DNA of 64,000 bases from Ponticaulis sp. (lineage in GTDB: Bacteria; Pseudomonadota; Alphaproteobacteria; Caulobacterales; Hyphomonadaceae), in assembly GCA_002723155.1 (NCBI GenBank), contig PBNO01000013.1, positions 1-64,000 on the forward strand, given 5' to 3'. The first letter of the stretch is position 1, and every line of letters begins with the position of its first letter. The notes under the pieces were generated by a model that was not told the origin of the DNA, did no database searches, and worked only from the letters and a program-made list of their open reading frames with translations. Shown piece after piece: positions 34,987 to 43,276 of the stretch. The position numbers and the translations under genes were made by a program.

Positions 34987-35304
34987 TCAGATCGTACCGG
35001 TGACCGTCGAGGTGACGATCGGCACACCGGTGCCGGCACCCACGCCGACGCCAACGGGGATCGCGACCTGGCCGAGGGAGAAACGGCCGGAGGCCAGCGC
35101 CACGATGCCGCCGGCGAGCGACAGCACGGTGATGATCTTGCCGCCCGAACCTTCGAGAAAGTCGGTGAATGCGTTGAGCGCGGTGTCGAACGTGGTGTCG
35201 GTACCGGCCATGGCGGCGTCGATCCCGAGCACGCTCATTCCGGCCACGGCAGCCACCGCGACGGCGAGGCTGCTGCCTGCCTGCTTCAGATTGAGAGCTT
35301 TCAT
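34987..35304 (-). CDS. traA: TraA, F-type pilin precursor
   Basis: The 105-residue precursor has a long leader, cleaved probably after AAMAG near residue 33, and a mature pilin of about 70 residues with two hydrophobic helices (KIITVLSLAGGIVALASG and VAIPVGVGVGAGTGV). It is the first gene of the transfer operon, so the operon promoter must lie upstream at 35305-35630. Maturation may be by the S26 peptidase at 26511. Confidence 0.85.
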   Translation of the reverse strand: MKALNLKQAGSSLAVAVAAVAGMSVLGIDAAMAGTDTTFDTALNAFTDFLEGSGGKIITVLSLAGGIVALASGRFSLGQVAIPVGVGVGAGTGVPIVTSTVTGTI

Positions 35305-35634
35305 GATGTTTCCCTTCTGGTTTCACGAATGACGCTATGCGCCACGACCAAAGGGGAACCTGCGGGAACCTTTTCTCAACCTATGCATTCGATGATGTTG
35401 GCGATTCTCGCCCGAATCGCCGAAATTTCTCGCCAGTGGGTTCCAATCCAAGCCACCCTGGGTTTGAATTCAGGACGGGGTGGGATCACATTCAAGCCAT
35501 GCCAGCCTGTGAGCAGGACACCCTGGCTTATTTCCAACACCACCACCTTGCGCTAATCGATTCCGAAGAAAATCTCTGAATTTCGGAAGGTGACACGGCG
35601 CAATTGCGACGGAAGCTCATCGGGGAAGATATCC
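35305..35634. promoter_or_regulatory. Divergent promoter region of the transfer operon
   Basis: These 330 bases separate traA (minus) from the small regulator gene (plus) and must contain the tra promoter. The tandem GGGGAACCT and GCGGGAACC motifs near 35354-35372 and the repeated CACCCTGG and CACCCTGG motif at about 35456 and 35520 are possible protein-binding elements. No canonical promoter can be assigned with confidence and no gene is seen. Confidence 0.4.
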
Positions 35635-36000
35635 ATGAGCACCGATCAAACCGTCGTTCACGAACTGCTTATCAGCGAGGAAGCCTTTGCGATCATCGCC
35701 GAGGCAATCCGCGTTCTTTCCATAGAAACATTGAAGTTTCAGAAGCTGCGAGACGTCGTCACCCACTGCCTCGAACGACTTCCGACATTCACAGACGACG
35801 CAGCCTCGCTCTACGAGGAACACCTCCCCTTCGACGGCCGCGTGCGGATTTATCTTAGACTGGATCAGGCCTCGAATCTTAAATTCGAGGCCCTGAGAAC
35901 CGCTCTTTGCGAGCGCATCGGAGAACATTGCGGCGTCCGGGAAGCCGTAATATTCTGTGCATACGCGGTCTCACGACCGCAACTTTTCTCTTGCCAATAA
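35635..36000 (+). CDS. Unknown protein (121 aa) divergent from the tra operon
   Basis: ATG 35635 is preceded by GGGGAAGATA. The product (MSTDQTVVHELLISEEAFAI) is a mixed alpha/beta soluble protein without signal or membrane segment. Located directly opposite traA, it could regulate transfer, but no DNA-binding motif is obvious. Confidence 0.55.
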   Translation: MSTDQTVVHELLISEEAFAIIAEAIRVLSIETLKFQKLRDVVTHCLERLPTFTDDAASLYEEHLPFDGRVRIYLRLDQASNLKFEALRTALCERIGEHCGVREAVIFCAYAVSRPQLFSCQ

Positions 36001-36055
36001 GCCTGACCCTAATCCACAGTATGCATATGCATAGGGCGGGACGTTTGGAGGGATC

Positions 36056-36547
36056 ATGGGAACGGGGTCGCAAACTGCTGTTAGACTGACATGCGAGCAA
36101 CGACAGCAGGAATTCGCTGTCCTCATACAAGATCAAATGCGGCGCCAGGGCGTCAGCATCCGTCAACTCTACGTTGAGGGCTTAATTCGCCAGAACCACC
36201 GCAATGGCTTTTACAAACGGATCGCGAACGGCAGCCTCTCCCATGGAGAATTCAACCAAGTCGCAGAGCGTCTCGGGATCGACCCGGTCCGCGCGGCACT
36301 CACAGTCCACTGTTTCGCCAGCGGCCACGCATATGATGATCCGTGCTGCGAGACTTCGGCCGAGGTCGCGAAAGCGATAGCGGTCCAGCTGCCCGAAGAA
36401 ATTGCCGCGTGCGACGGCGAGTTCGAACCGATCCGAGACGCATTGTGCCGTGGAATAGGCAAACGCACATCGAATGCGATCGCTCGATACCACGCTGCCG
36501 TCGCACAACGCGACGATGCCGCATTGCTCGACCGCGCATTCGGTTAA
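36056..36547 (+). CDS. Unknown protein with possible HTH (163 aa)
   Basis: The 163-residue protein contains a region suggestive of an XRE-like fold (GVSIRQLYVEGLIRQNHRN; YKRIANGSLSHGEFNQVAE; LGIDPVRAALTV). It may be a transcription regulator of the transfer region. It is followed, 80 bp later, by a ribbon-helix-helix-like gene on the same strand. No close family is recognised. Confidence 0.5.
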   Translation: MGTGSQTAVRLTCEQRQQEFAVLIQDQMRRQGVSIRQLYVEGLIRQNHRNGFYKRIANGSLSHGEFNQVAERLGIDPVRAALTVHCFASGHAYDDPCCETSAEVAKAIAVQLPEEIAACDGEFEPIRDALCRGIGKRTSNAIARYHAAVAQRDDAALLDRAFG

Positions 36548-36629
36548 GGTTCGCTTGACGGACAATGAATTAAGGCCCAAGCCTTGTGACTAGTCACATG
36601 CGAATCAGCCAGACCGAGGGTGGGCAAGA

Positions 36630-36848
36630 ATGCTAAGCCAGGACCGAAAGGCAGCGTCGCGTAAACGCCGCCGCGACGAGGGTTTCAAACCCATTGAAGT
36701 CTGGCTCCCCGAGCACATGATCGAGAAGATCGACCAGATGAAGGAAATGTCCTTCAGCTCGCGGGAAGCTGTTATCATGGCGCTGCTCCAGGACACAGTC
36801 GGATTGCAGCGCCCAGTGCAGACTGGAGATCAGCCAGCACTGCTTTGA
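36630..36848 (+). CDS. Small ribbon-helix-helix-like protein (72 aa)
   Basis: The protein is basic at its N-terminus (RKAASRKRRRDEGFK), then has a short strand (IEVWLPE) and two helices (HMIEKIDQMKEM and SREAVIMALLQDTV), the layout of MetJ/Arc-type DNA-binding proteins. Such proteins regulate plasmid partition, copy number or relaxosome function. A terminator follows directly. Confidence 0.6.
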   Translation: MLSQDRKAASRKRRRDEGFKPIEVWLPEHMIEKIDQMKEMSFSSREAVIMALLQDTVGLQRPVQTGDQPALL

Positions 36849-36851
36849 AAC

Positions 36852-36885
36852 AAAAAAGGGCTCCGCGCCAACGGAGCCCTTTTTG
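36852..36885 (+). terminator. Intrinsic terminator after the RHH-like gene
   Basis: The stem GGGCTCCG (36858-36865) pairs with CGGAGCCC (36872-36879) across a 6-base loop, followed by five T; an A-tract precedes it, so it may work on both strands. Confidence 0.85.
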
Positions 36886-37039
36886 CACATCCTGTCTCTG
36901 GAGTGGCAATGTCTGCACTCTCCCTAGCGACAGACCGGAACGCTGGCAAGCGCTTTTGCGCGCGATGAGACGCGCGAACAGCTTGCCGGATTTGAGAGGC
37001 GCCGACGGCGCGTAACGTAGGGAGGTCAGCGACGCAGAA

Positions 37040-37112
37040 ATGAAAAACCCGGGCAGTGCCCGGGCCTTTCGAAGGAAGCTGTAGTTTGCCGTGCCAGAGC
37101 ATGGCGAGAGAC
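37040..37112 (-). ncRNA. Candidate countertranscribed RNA (incA/ctRNA) of a RepC-type replicon
   Basis: A minus-strand promoter (TTGCAA at 37141-37146, 16-bp spacer, TAGGGT at 37119-37124) would start an RNA of about 70 nt. It ends at a GC-rich hairpin (CCCGGG-CACTG-CCCGGG on the minus strand) followed by five T (about 37043-37065). This arrangement, antisense to the leader just upstream of repC, is that of the ctRNA in repABC plasmids, which limits RepC synthesis and sets incompatibility. Confidence 0.65.
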
Positions 37113-37118
37113 AACGGC

Positions 37119-37146
37119 ACCCTACCCGCTCCCTGACAACTTGCAA
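37119..37146 (-). promoter_or_regulatory. Promoter of the candidate ctRNA
   Basis: The minus-strand hexamers TTGCAA and TAGGGT are separated by 16 bp. The gene-proximal position and the downstream hairpin with T-run support a functional short RNA. No experimental evidence is implied. Confidence 0.5.
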
Positions 37147-37215
37147 GCATTTTTCGCGATTCTCGCGAGGCTGACTTGCGTCTGCGCCGCACCTCGAGAC
37201 TGAGGGAGCGAATGA

Positions 37216-37986
37216 ATGAGTATTACCAATTCACAAGGTGGCACAGGACAGCGCCGCGGCCTGTCGCTGCTCGGAGACCTTCTCGGGACGCTACCGGGCT
37301 ACGAGGGCATCGAGCTTGATGCGATCGAGCATCTCCCGAGTGAGGCCGATCGCGCGCGCTACAGCGCCAAGATCGCTTTGATGATGCAACAGTTCCCGGA
37401 GCAGGGCCGCAAGCCCACAGGGCGGCAGAGGCGTCGCGCCCTGCTGGACATCCTCGAAACCTTTGCGAGCCAGGCACCAGTAAGTGTCGCAGTGCCGCCC
37501 ATCGTGTGGAAGTATCTTCATCTCGCAGGAGCCAAGATATGTGCGCGCGACGCTGACTGGGACAGTGCAAAGGGCCCGCTCATCGCCGCTTCAAACGATC
37601 ATTTGCGGCGGGTTCTTGGCTGGAATGCAGCACGAACAAACATCGCGAAGCTGGCAGAATACGGCTTTGCCGTACCGTACTGCCTCGCCGGAAACGGGAA
37701 GCGCTATCTTGGGGGCGACGGAGATGGCGGGACCGAAGATGCATCAGGGTGGTCGCTAGGGCCGCTGTTGCTGCTGGAAACCTATATTTCGCAGCTCGCC
37801 GAGAGGGAAGACGGCCTGCGCCGTCAGCATGTCGAGTTTCCGAGACGGATCAAACGTGCAACGAGTGCGGCCTACCGGATCGTACGCGCCTTCGAGCAGG
37901 AAAGCTGGGCGCCGGCGACCCGGAAGAAGCTCGAGGCAATCGCCGATGCGCGTCGACTCTACGGCCGACGGATCCTTTCGGCATAG
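37216..37986 (+). pseudogene. repC: RepC-type replication initiator, N-terminal part (frame broken)
   Basis: The frame encodes 256 residues with the RepC N-terminal winged helix: NDHLRRVLGWNAARTNIAKL, AEYGFAVPYC, NGKRYLGGDGDGG and ASGWSLGPLLLLETYISQL, which correspond to the RepC motifs around NGKRY and GFDLSPL. Full RepC is about 400 residues. It stops at 37986, while the C-terminal RepC domain continues in the -1 frame (next entry). A single-base indel between about 37940 and 37986 would restore one protein of about 385 residues. It may be a dead initiator, or a sequencing error or recoding could be involved. Confidence 0.7.
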
Positions 37987-38369
37987 AGCGATCGGGCTTT
38001 TCCTGGTCCGAGGCCCCTGCCCTCTTCCAGTTCATCGACGGTTTGATCGCAATCCCAGATCGGCCGGGCCTCGACGAACTCCACACCCTCGCCCGTTTGA
38101 GCCAGATCGGACAGGCAACAGCGGCGCGGGCAAGCGGAAGGATCGGAACCGAGGCGGCAATACTTTGCGTGCTCATCACGGCTCACCATCTGCACGCCGG
38201 AGAGATCAGGAAAACACCTGACGCCTATATGGCCGCGCTCGTGAAACGGGCAGCGATCGGCGAGCTGAACATCGGACACACTTTGTTCGGTCGACGTGAG
38301 GCGATTTACGGACGCAGGGAAACGAAATCTTCTGTCAGGGTTAATACTATGCCAAGATCGAGCCATTAG
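37983..38369 (+). pseudogene. repC: RepC C-terminal domain in a shifted frame
   Basis: After the stop at 37986 the frame shifted by one base encodes FSWSEAPALFQFIDGLIAI, then GTEAAILCVLITAHHLHAGE and TPDAYMAALVKRAAIGELN, which match the RepC C-terminal pattern (helix, then SPGGYLRALTRKAEAGEF-like motif). There is no start codon with a ribosome site for separate synthesis. Together with the previous entry it represents one repC gene. Confidence 0.65.
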
Positions 38370-38379
38370 GCAGGAGACC

Positions 38380-38655
38380 ATGCAACCCGAAGCCCTTATC
38401 GCCTGGACGTCGCTCTACATTGCTGTCGGCATCATGGCGCTCATTTGCGCAGTGCTGGCAGTGATGGTCACCGCAGACGACTGGCGGACCAAGCGCTGGC
38501 GCCCTGCCCTTTCAACCAAGCTCGACAAGACGCTTCTGATCCCGAAGATCTGGCTTCGCTGGCAGGTCAACTACCTGAAAGGGGCGCCGGTGATCTTGGC
38601 GATCGCGCTATACTATGCCTGGAGCGTTGGGTTCTCAGTATTCTGGGATCTGTGA
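38380..38655 (+). CDS. Small membrane protein, copy 1 of duplicated cassette (91 aa)
   Basis: ATG 38380 follows CAGGAGACC. The product ([19 protein letters not shown]) has two membrane spans ([20 protein letters not shown] and [19 protein letters not shown]) and ends in SVFWDL. It is nearly the same as the protein at 61825-62100. Its last 21 bases overlap the end of the convergent lytic transglycosylase gene. The function is unknown; cell-envelope or transfer-related activity is suggested by the constant neighbour. Confidence 0.7.
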   Translation: MQPEALIAWTSLYIAVGIMALICAVLAVMVTADDWRTKRWRPALSTKLDKTLLIPKIWLRWQVNYLKGAPVILAIALYYAWSVGFSVFWDL

Positions 38656-39489
38656 CGACGGCGAAAACGATGCGAGTTGCACGCGCCGGAACGGGTTCGC
38701 GGCGAGAAGGACGGGCCGGGCAGCGGGAACGGGAGACCCATCGAGCGTCGCCATGATGGTACGGACGTAGGCCCGGGTCTCGCTGAAAGGCGGTATCCCG
38801 TCGTGCTTCTGGACGTTACCCGGTCCCGCATTGTACGCGGCGAGCGCCAAATCCCATGACCCGAAGCGATCGAGCTGCTCCTTGAGGTAGCGCGCCCCAC
38901 CCCGCAGGTTCTCGCGGACATCCCATGGATTGGAGACGCCGAGGTACCGGGCCGTCCCGGGCATAAGCTGCGCCATCCCCATCGCCCCTGCCCCGCTTCG
39001 CGCATACGGCTGATATCGGCTTTCCTGCGACACCAGCGCATCGAAGAGTGCCACCGGAACACCGGCCTCGCACGCGGCCGTCAGGACATCGCTGAAATAC
39101 AAGCGGCGACGTGCTTGGGCTTCCCCGCTGATCCCGAAACGGGGAAAATATCCGCTGGTCAAGCAGTCCGGATCGGCAAACGCTGGCGTAGTGTAAACCG
39201 ACCGCGCAACGAAGGGAGAGCGCCCTCCCCTCATCCAGGACGGAACGTAAGGACGCTCCGGCACCTCCTCGAGCGTTGGATCTTCAGACGCCATAGCATC
39301 GAACTCCGCCTGCAAGCCCCACGTGTCCGCGGCCGCAGGCTGTTCGACTGGTTCAGGTTTCGCGACCGAACCCGGAACGAGAACGGAAAATGCTGACTCG
39401 CGATCCGAGGAAAACGCATCGAGCCTGGCTTGCTGGGCGCTCACCTGGGAGGCGACAAGCGCCAGAGCGGCAACGGCAATCTTTTTCAT
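38635..39489 (-). CDS. Lytic transglycosylase (SLT domain), copy 1
   Basis: The 284-residue protein has a signal peptide ([19 protein letters not shown]) and a C-terminal SLT domain: catalytic Glu156 in [21 protein letters not shown] and [11 protein letters not shown]. It cuts peptidoglycan and probably opens the wall for the conjugation apparatus (VirB1-like role). The start used is ATG 39489, seven bases after AAAGG. A second, frameshifted copy lies at 62080. Confidence 0.9.
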   Translation of the reverse strand: MKKIAVAALALVASQVSAQQARLDAFSSDRESAFSVLVPGSVAKPEPVEQPAAADTWGLQAEFDAMASEDPTLEEVPERPYVPSWMRGGRSPFVARSVYTTPAFADPDCLTSGYFPRFGISGEAQARRRLYFSDVLTAACEAGVPVALFDALVSQESRYQPYARSGAGAMGMAQLMPGTARYLGVSNPWDVRENLRGGARYLKEQLDRFGSWDLALAAYNAGPGNVQKHDGIPPFSETRAYVRTIMATLDGSPVPAARPVLLAANPFRRVQLASFSPSSQIPEY

Positions 39490-39581
39490 AACCACACCTT
39501 TCAGCGTGGTTCGGTTATCGCTCTATCGTCCTATGGCCATCCGTATACGAACGCAAGAGGATAGCGAGGCGAAAGCTCAAC

Positions 39582-39619
39582 GGGGTCACGACATAGAAGG
39601 GGCCCAGATATACGCTAAG
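39582..39619. repeat. Terminal inverted repeat of the truncated Tn3-family element
   Basis: The 38-bp sequence begins GGGGTCACGACATAGAAG at its outer end (39582) and ends TACGCTAAG, the GGGG...TAAG form of Tn3-family ends. It abuts the stop of the tnpA fragment at 39615, as expected. Confidence 0.75.
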
Positions 39620-41045
39620 GAATTTGCGGCACCGGAAGGGAAAGCATGTTCCGTAGCGGGCGCATGTCACCGGCGAGAGAGGGAGCGTCCGTCCAGAGGT
39701 AGTCGCCGGTCAGGTTTATGTGTTGCCAACCGAGCGGCGAGAGATGGCGCAAAAATTCGTTGGGCACGAGATATCCGTTGCGCTCGTGTTGCCGAAGCGC
39801 GGCTTCGAGATAGGTCGTGTTCCACAGCACGATCGCGCCGGCAACGAGGTTGAGCGCGTTGGCGCGGTGGCTTTGTGATTGAATCCCGTGATCGCGCAGG
39901 CGGCCGAGCCGGTGAAAAAAGATTGCCCTCTTCAGAGCGTTTTCCGCTTCGCCTTTGTTGAGCTCTTGGGTCGCGCGGCGACGCTCTTCGGGGTTTTCGA
40001 TCCAGTCCAGCGTGAACAAAGTGCGCTCGACCCGTCCGATCTCGCGTAGCGCCAAGGCGAGTCCGTTCGCGCGCGGATAGGAGCCGAGCCTTTCAAGCAT
40101 CGCCGAAGCGCTGGTGACGCCGGTGCGGATTGATGCAGCAAGCCGCAGGATGTCGTCCCAATGCGCCGCTATCAGTTTCTCGTCGATTGGCGCGGCAACA
40201 AGCGGGCCGATTTCGTCGCCTGGGATCAATCCGCTGAACAGATGAAGCTTGCGAGCGGCGATGTTCGGGATACGCGGTGCGAAGCGAAATCCGAGCAGGT
40301 GACAGAGCGCGAAGACATGGTCTGAAACCCCGCCGCCATCGGTGTGATGACGTTCGATGCGCAGCTCGGCACCGTGATGCAATAAGCCGTCAAGAACATG
40401 CGCCGCCTCGCCTGCGGTCGCCGAGATGACCTTGCTGTGGAAGGGCGCATAGCGGTCTGAAACGTGGGTATAGAAGGAAACTGAAGGCTCCGATCCCTTG
40501 TGAGGATTGATCGCACCTGTAGCTTGGGCCCGCCGGTCGAGCGGGAAATGCTGACCATCGGAGCTTGAGGCGATCCCATCACCAAAATGGCTGGCGAGCG
40601 GCATTTGCTGTTGTGCATTCACGAGGCGGGAAAGCGCGGCCCCGTAGGTATCTTCACGCAGATGCCATGATGCGGCCCATGACAGCTGGCGCTGAGTTAC
40701 GAGGCTGCATGCCTCGGCCATTCGGGAGTGACCCAGGTTGGTTGCGTCCGCCAGCACGGCCATAAGTATCGTCCGAGGTTCGTCATGCTGACGACCCGTC
40801 GACACATGCGTGAAGCAGTCTGAAAACCCAGTCCAGCGATCAACGTCTGCGAGAAGGTCTGTGATACGGATCGCAGGCAGCTGCGCGTAGAGCGGCGCGA
40901 GCATACCTTCTGCGTCCTCGGGAACCAACGCAGTCAGAGGCGAGATCTTCAGCCGCCCGGCACGCAGATCGACGTCCCTGAGCTCTTCGCGCGCCAGCTT
41001 GCCGCGAAACTGCGTAAGCCGGTCTTCAATCTCCTCCCGCTTCAT
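39615..41045 (-). pseudogene. tnpA: Tn3-family transposase, N-terminally truncated
   Basis: The 476 residues correspond to the C-terminal half of a Tn3-type TnpA (intact about 990). The DDE catalytic regions are retained (VLADATNLGHSRMAEA, HFGDGIASSSDGQHF, NKGEAENALKRA), but the first about 510 residues are absent. The break coincides exactly with the left end of the next transposon (41046), and the missing part is not found at its other end, so part of the older element was deleted. The apparent ATG at 41045 is fortuitous. Confidence 0.85.
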
Positions 41046-41082
41046 GGGGTGACGACACGAAAGTGTCGCCTGCGTACGCCAG
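41046..41082. repeat. Left terminal inverted repeat of the Tn3-family transposon
   Basis: GGGGTGACGACACGAAAGT opens the repeat, which ends GCGTACGCCAG. Outer 19 and inner 11 positions match IRR except at three bases; the middle seven bases differ. Confidence 0.75.
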
Positions 41083-41114
41083 CCCGGAAGGCGTGGTGAA
41101 CGGCGGATGGTGGG

Positions 41115-42272
41115 TCAGCGTGAAGGCCAAACCCAACGGAAGTAATGGTCTTCGTCGCTATGCAGGAATGTCTCGCCGCAGTCCTTCTCCAACCGGTATG
41201 TTCTGGTGTCTGGATCGCCTGCCAGGCCGGTGAGCAGCCGTTCGCTGTGCGAGACTACGACGATCTGGCAGGTCTTTGCCGCTGTGGTCAGGAGCCGGGC
41301 CAGCGGATCCAGCAAGGTTGGGTGGAGACTGGATTCCGGTTCGTTGAGGATGAGGATTTCCGGTTTGCTCGGTGCCAGCAGTGCGGCACACAGCATGATG
41401 TAGCGCAGGGTGCCGTCCGACAGTTCGCTGGCCCGTAATGGCCGGAGCAGACCGCGCTGCCGCATGGCGATGCTGCCGTCCTCGCCGCTGCCGACCGACG
41501 ATCCGGGAAAGGCGTCCTCGATCGCGTCGTTGAAAGCCGCACCTTCACCGATCGCATGGATCGTCGCGATTGCCGCGGCCAGATCGGCACCGTCATTGGC
41601 CAGTGCCGGCGTGTAGGTGACGATCTGGGCCTTTCGCGCTGGTGCGTCCACGTCGGTGCGCAGGTTGTCGTAGAAGCGCCAGTTGCGCATGCGCTCGCGC
41701 ATTAGGAGCATTTCCAGCCCGTCCTCGCGATCGGAGGAATGGGTGACCATGCTGTCGAAGGGGTGGAGATTCTCCATCCCGGTCCGCCATTCGCCCGTCG
41801 CCGCCCGCCGGACACGGATCATCGGGCCGCGGCGTTCCGCGAACAGGTTCGCCCGGCCAAGAATGCCGCCTGTCCACATTGCCTCGACCTTGATCTCCGG
41901 GTCGAAGGCGAAGGTCGACCCCGGCAAGGGCAGGCCCAGATCGATGGCATAGCCCAGATCGTCACCGGAGAAACCAAGGCGCAGGCTGACGGGACCGGAT
42001 CGCACAGTTCCCTGGATGGGGAACTTGCCGCTTCGCATGTCCTGGCTGATGCGCTCGGGACCTGCCCATAGCGTCGAGTGCAGGCCGCCTTCGCGCGCGA
42101 GGGAGTTGATCAGACGCCCTTGCGCCACATCGGCGAGCAGGCGCAGGGCGCGGTAGACGCTGGATTTGCCGGTCCCGTTGGCGCCGGTGATGATCGTCAG
42201 CGGGGCAAGCAGCAGCTTGATGTCCCGGAGGGAGCGGTAGCCGGAGACGGCCAGTTGTGAAATCACCGGCAT
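41115..42272 (-). CDS. AAA-family ATPase (SMC/OLD-like), transposon passenger
   Basis: ATG 42272 (MPVISQLAVSGYRSLRDIK) gives 385 residues. The N-terminus is the RecF/OLD-like beta strand followed by Walker A GANGTGKSS; the C-terminal half has the ABC-like signature SELSDGTLRYIML and Walker B ILILNEPESSLHP, with SHSERLL as switch His. Such stand-alone ATPases occur in antiphage systems (OLD, Gabija-like, PARIS-like) and in DNA repair, but no nuclease domain is visible here. It is transcribed with orf89 and the resolvase. Confidence 0.8.
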   Translation of the reverse strand: MPVISQLAVSGYRSLRDIKLLLAPLTIITGANGTGKSSVYRALRLLADVAQGRLINSLAREGGLHSTLWAGPERISQDMRSGKFPIQGTVRSGPVSLRLGFSGDDLGYAIDLGLPLPGSTFAFDPEIKVEAMWTGGILGRANLFAERRGPMIRVRRAATGEWRTGMENLHPFDSMVTHSSDREDGLEMLLMRERMRNWRFYDNLRTDVDAPARKAQIVTYTPALANDGADLAAAIATIHAIGEGAAFNDAIEDAFPGSSVGSGEDGSIAMRQRGLLRPLRASELSDGTLRYIMLCAALLAPSKPEILILNEPESSLHPTLLDPLARLLTTAAKTCQIVVVSHSERLLTGLAGDPDTRTYRLEKDCGETFLHSDEDHYFRWVWPSR

Positions 42273-42280
42273 CCTCCGCC

Positions 42281-42550
42281 TCAACGTCTAAACGGGATGA
42301 CGACGGCCTGGTCGAGAAAGGCGCGCATGCCCTCTTCCTCGACGGTGCGCCGGAAGGCGGCCCATGCGGCATCGTCGGTGATGAAGGGATCGTCCCACAC
42401 CGTCGAGGTGCCGCTCTGGTTCACCACCTCCAGCGTCCAGCCCGGCTCGTCTTCGAGGCGGATGATGTGGACCTCGACCGTGATGCCTTGCTCGGTGACG
42501 GTGCCGGACAGGCCGGAGGTGACGATGTTCGGATCGCGTTCGCCTGTCAT
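42281..42550 (-). CDS. Unknown 89-aa protein, transposon passenger
   Basis: The start overlaps the resolvase stop by four bases (42547-42550), and its stop lies just ahead of the ATPase start. The product (MTGERDPNIVTSGLSGTV) is beta-rich and then helical (DDAAWAAFRRTVEEEGMRAF). No family is recognised. The tight spacing suggests a joint function with the ATPase, such as a partner subunit or antitoxin-like protein. Confidence 0.65.
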   Translation of the reverse strand: MTGERDPNIVTSGLSGTVTEQGITVEVHIIRLEDEPGWTLEVVNQSGTSTVWDDPFITDDAAWAAFRRTVEEEGMRAFLDQAVVIPFRR

Positions 42551-43137
42551 GCGCCTGTCCTCGCCGTTCCGCCGACGCGCTGTGCGCCCGCACCTTCCAG
42601 CGCCTTGTAGAGCGCCGTCTTGCCGATCTTCAGCCGCGCGGCCGCCTCGCGCACCGTCAGGCCTGCGGCAATGTGCGCGCGCGCCTTGCGCAGCTTGTCA
42701 GGTGTGACGACCGGACGCCGCCCACCCTGCGCCCCGCGCTCACGCGCGGCACGCAGGCCGGCTTGCGTGCGCTCGCGGATCAGGTCGCGTTCGAACTGGG
42801 CCAGGCTGCCGAAGATGTTGAACACCAGCATCCCGCCCGGCGTCGTGGTGTCGATGTTCTCGGTCAGCGAGCGGAATCCAATCCCGCGCACTGCCAGGTC
42901 GCCAACTTGCGCGATCAGATGGCGCATCGAGCGGCCGAGGCGGTCGAGCTTCCAGACGACCAGCGTGTCGCCGGCCCGCAGATAGGCGAGCGCCTCGGCG
43001 AGCCCCGGCCGGTCAGCCCTGGCCCCCGACGCCTGATCGTCGAACGTGCGCTCGCAACCGGCGCGGACCAGCGCGTCATGCTGGAGCGCCAGCTTCTGGT
43101 CGGCGGTGGAGACGCGCGCATAGCCGATCAGCGCCAT
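42547..43137 (-). CDS. tnpR: Serine resolvase/invertase TnpR
   Basis: ATG 43137 (MALIGYARVSTADQ) gives 196 residues with the N-terminal resolvase domain: catalytic Ser10 in ARVSTADQ, LDRLGRSMRHL, and a C-terminal HTH (GLTVREAAARLKIGKTALYK). It resolves cointegrates at the res site between itself and tnpA. A longer start (43224) would consume the res region and was rejected. Confidence 0.92.
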   Translation of the reverse strand: MALIGYARVSTADQKLALQHDALVRAGCERTFDDQASGARADRPGLAEALAYLRAGDTLVVWKLDRLGRSMRHLIAQVGDLAVRGIGFRSLTENIDTTTPGGMLVFNIFGSLAQFERDLIRERTQAGLRAARERGAQGGRRPVVTPDKLRKARAHIAAGLTVREAAARLKIGKTALYKALEGAGAQRVGGTARTGA

Positions 43138-43276
43138 GCGCGGGTCCGAAGTGTCCGTTTTCGCATCTCCACGCGATCTTGTCCGAATCGCCGTCGAAGG
43201 TCCAGAGTTGACGGACACATTCACGCTGGCCGTACAATCACCGTCTGACGGACAGCCTCAAGGAGGTTCAGGGTTC
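43138..43276. other. Probable res site and divergent promoters of tnpR/tnpA
   Basis: The intergenic DNA holds inverted copies of a TGTCCGT/ACGGACA motif: GTGTCCGT at about 43151, GACGGACAC at about 43210 and GACGGACAG at about 43249. These are likely resolvase subsites I-III with the tnpR and tnpA promoters. A strong ribosome site AAGGAGG precedes tnpA. Confidence 0.6.

Noticed and set aside
36830-37192. Minus-strand 120-codon frame before repC
   Set aside because: It runs through two intrinsic hairpins; the region is better explained by the ctRNA.
37983-38369. RepC C-terminal region as a separate gene
   Set aside because: There is no start codon with ribosome site in the shifted frame, and the domain pair equals one RepC; it was treated as a frameshifted gene.
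41043-41045. ATG of the truncated Tn3 transposase as a real start
   Set aside because: The codon is created at the junction with the next transposon; the frame begins in the middle of the TnpA family.
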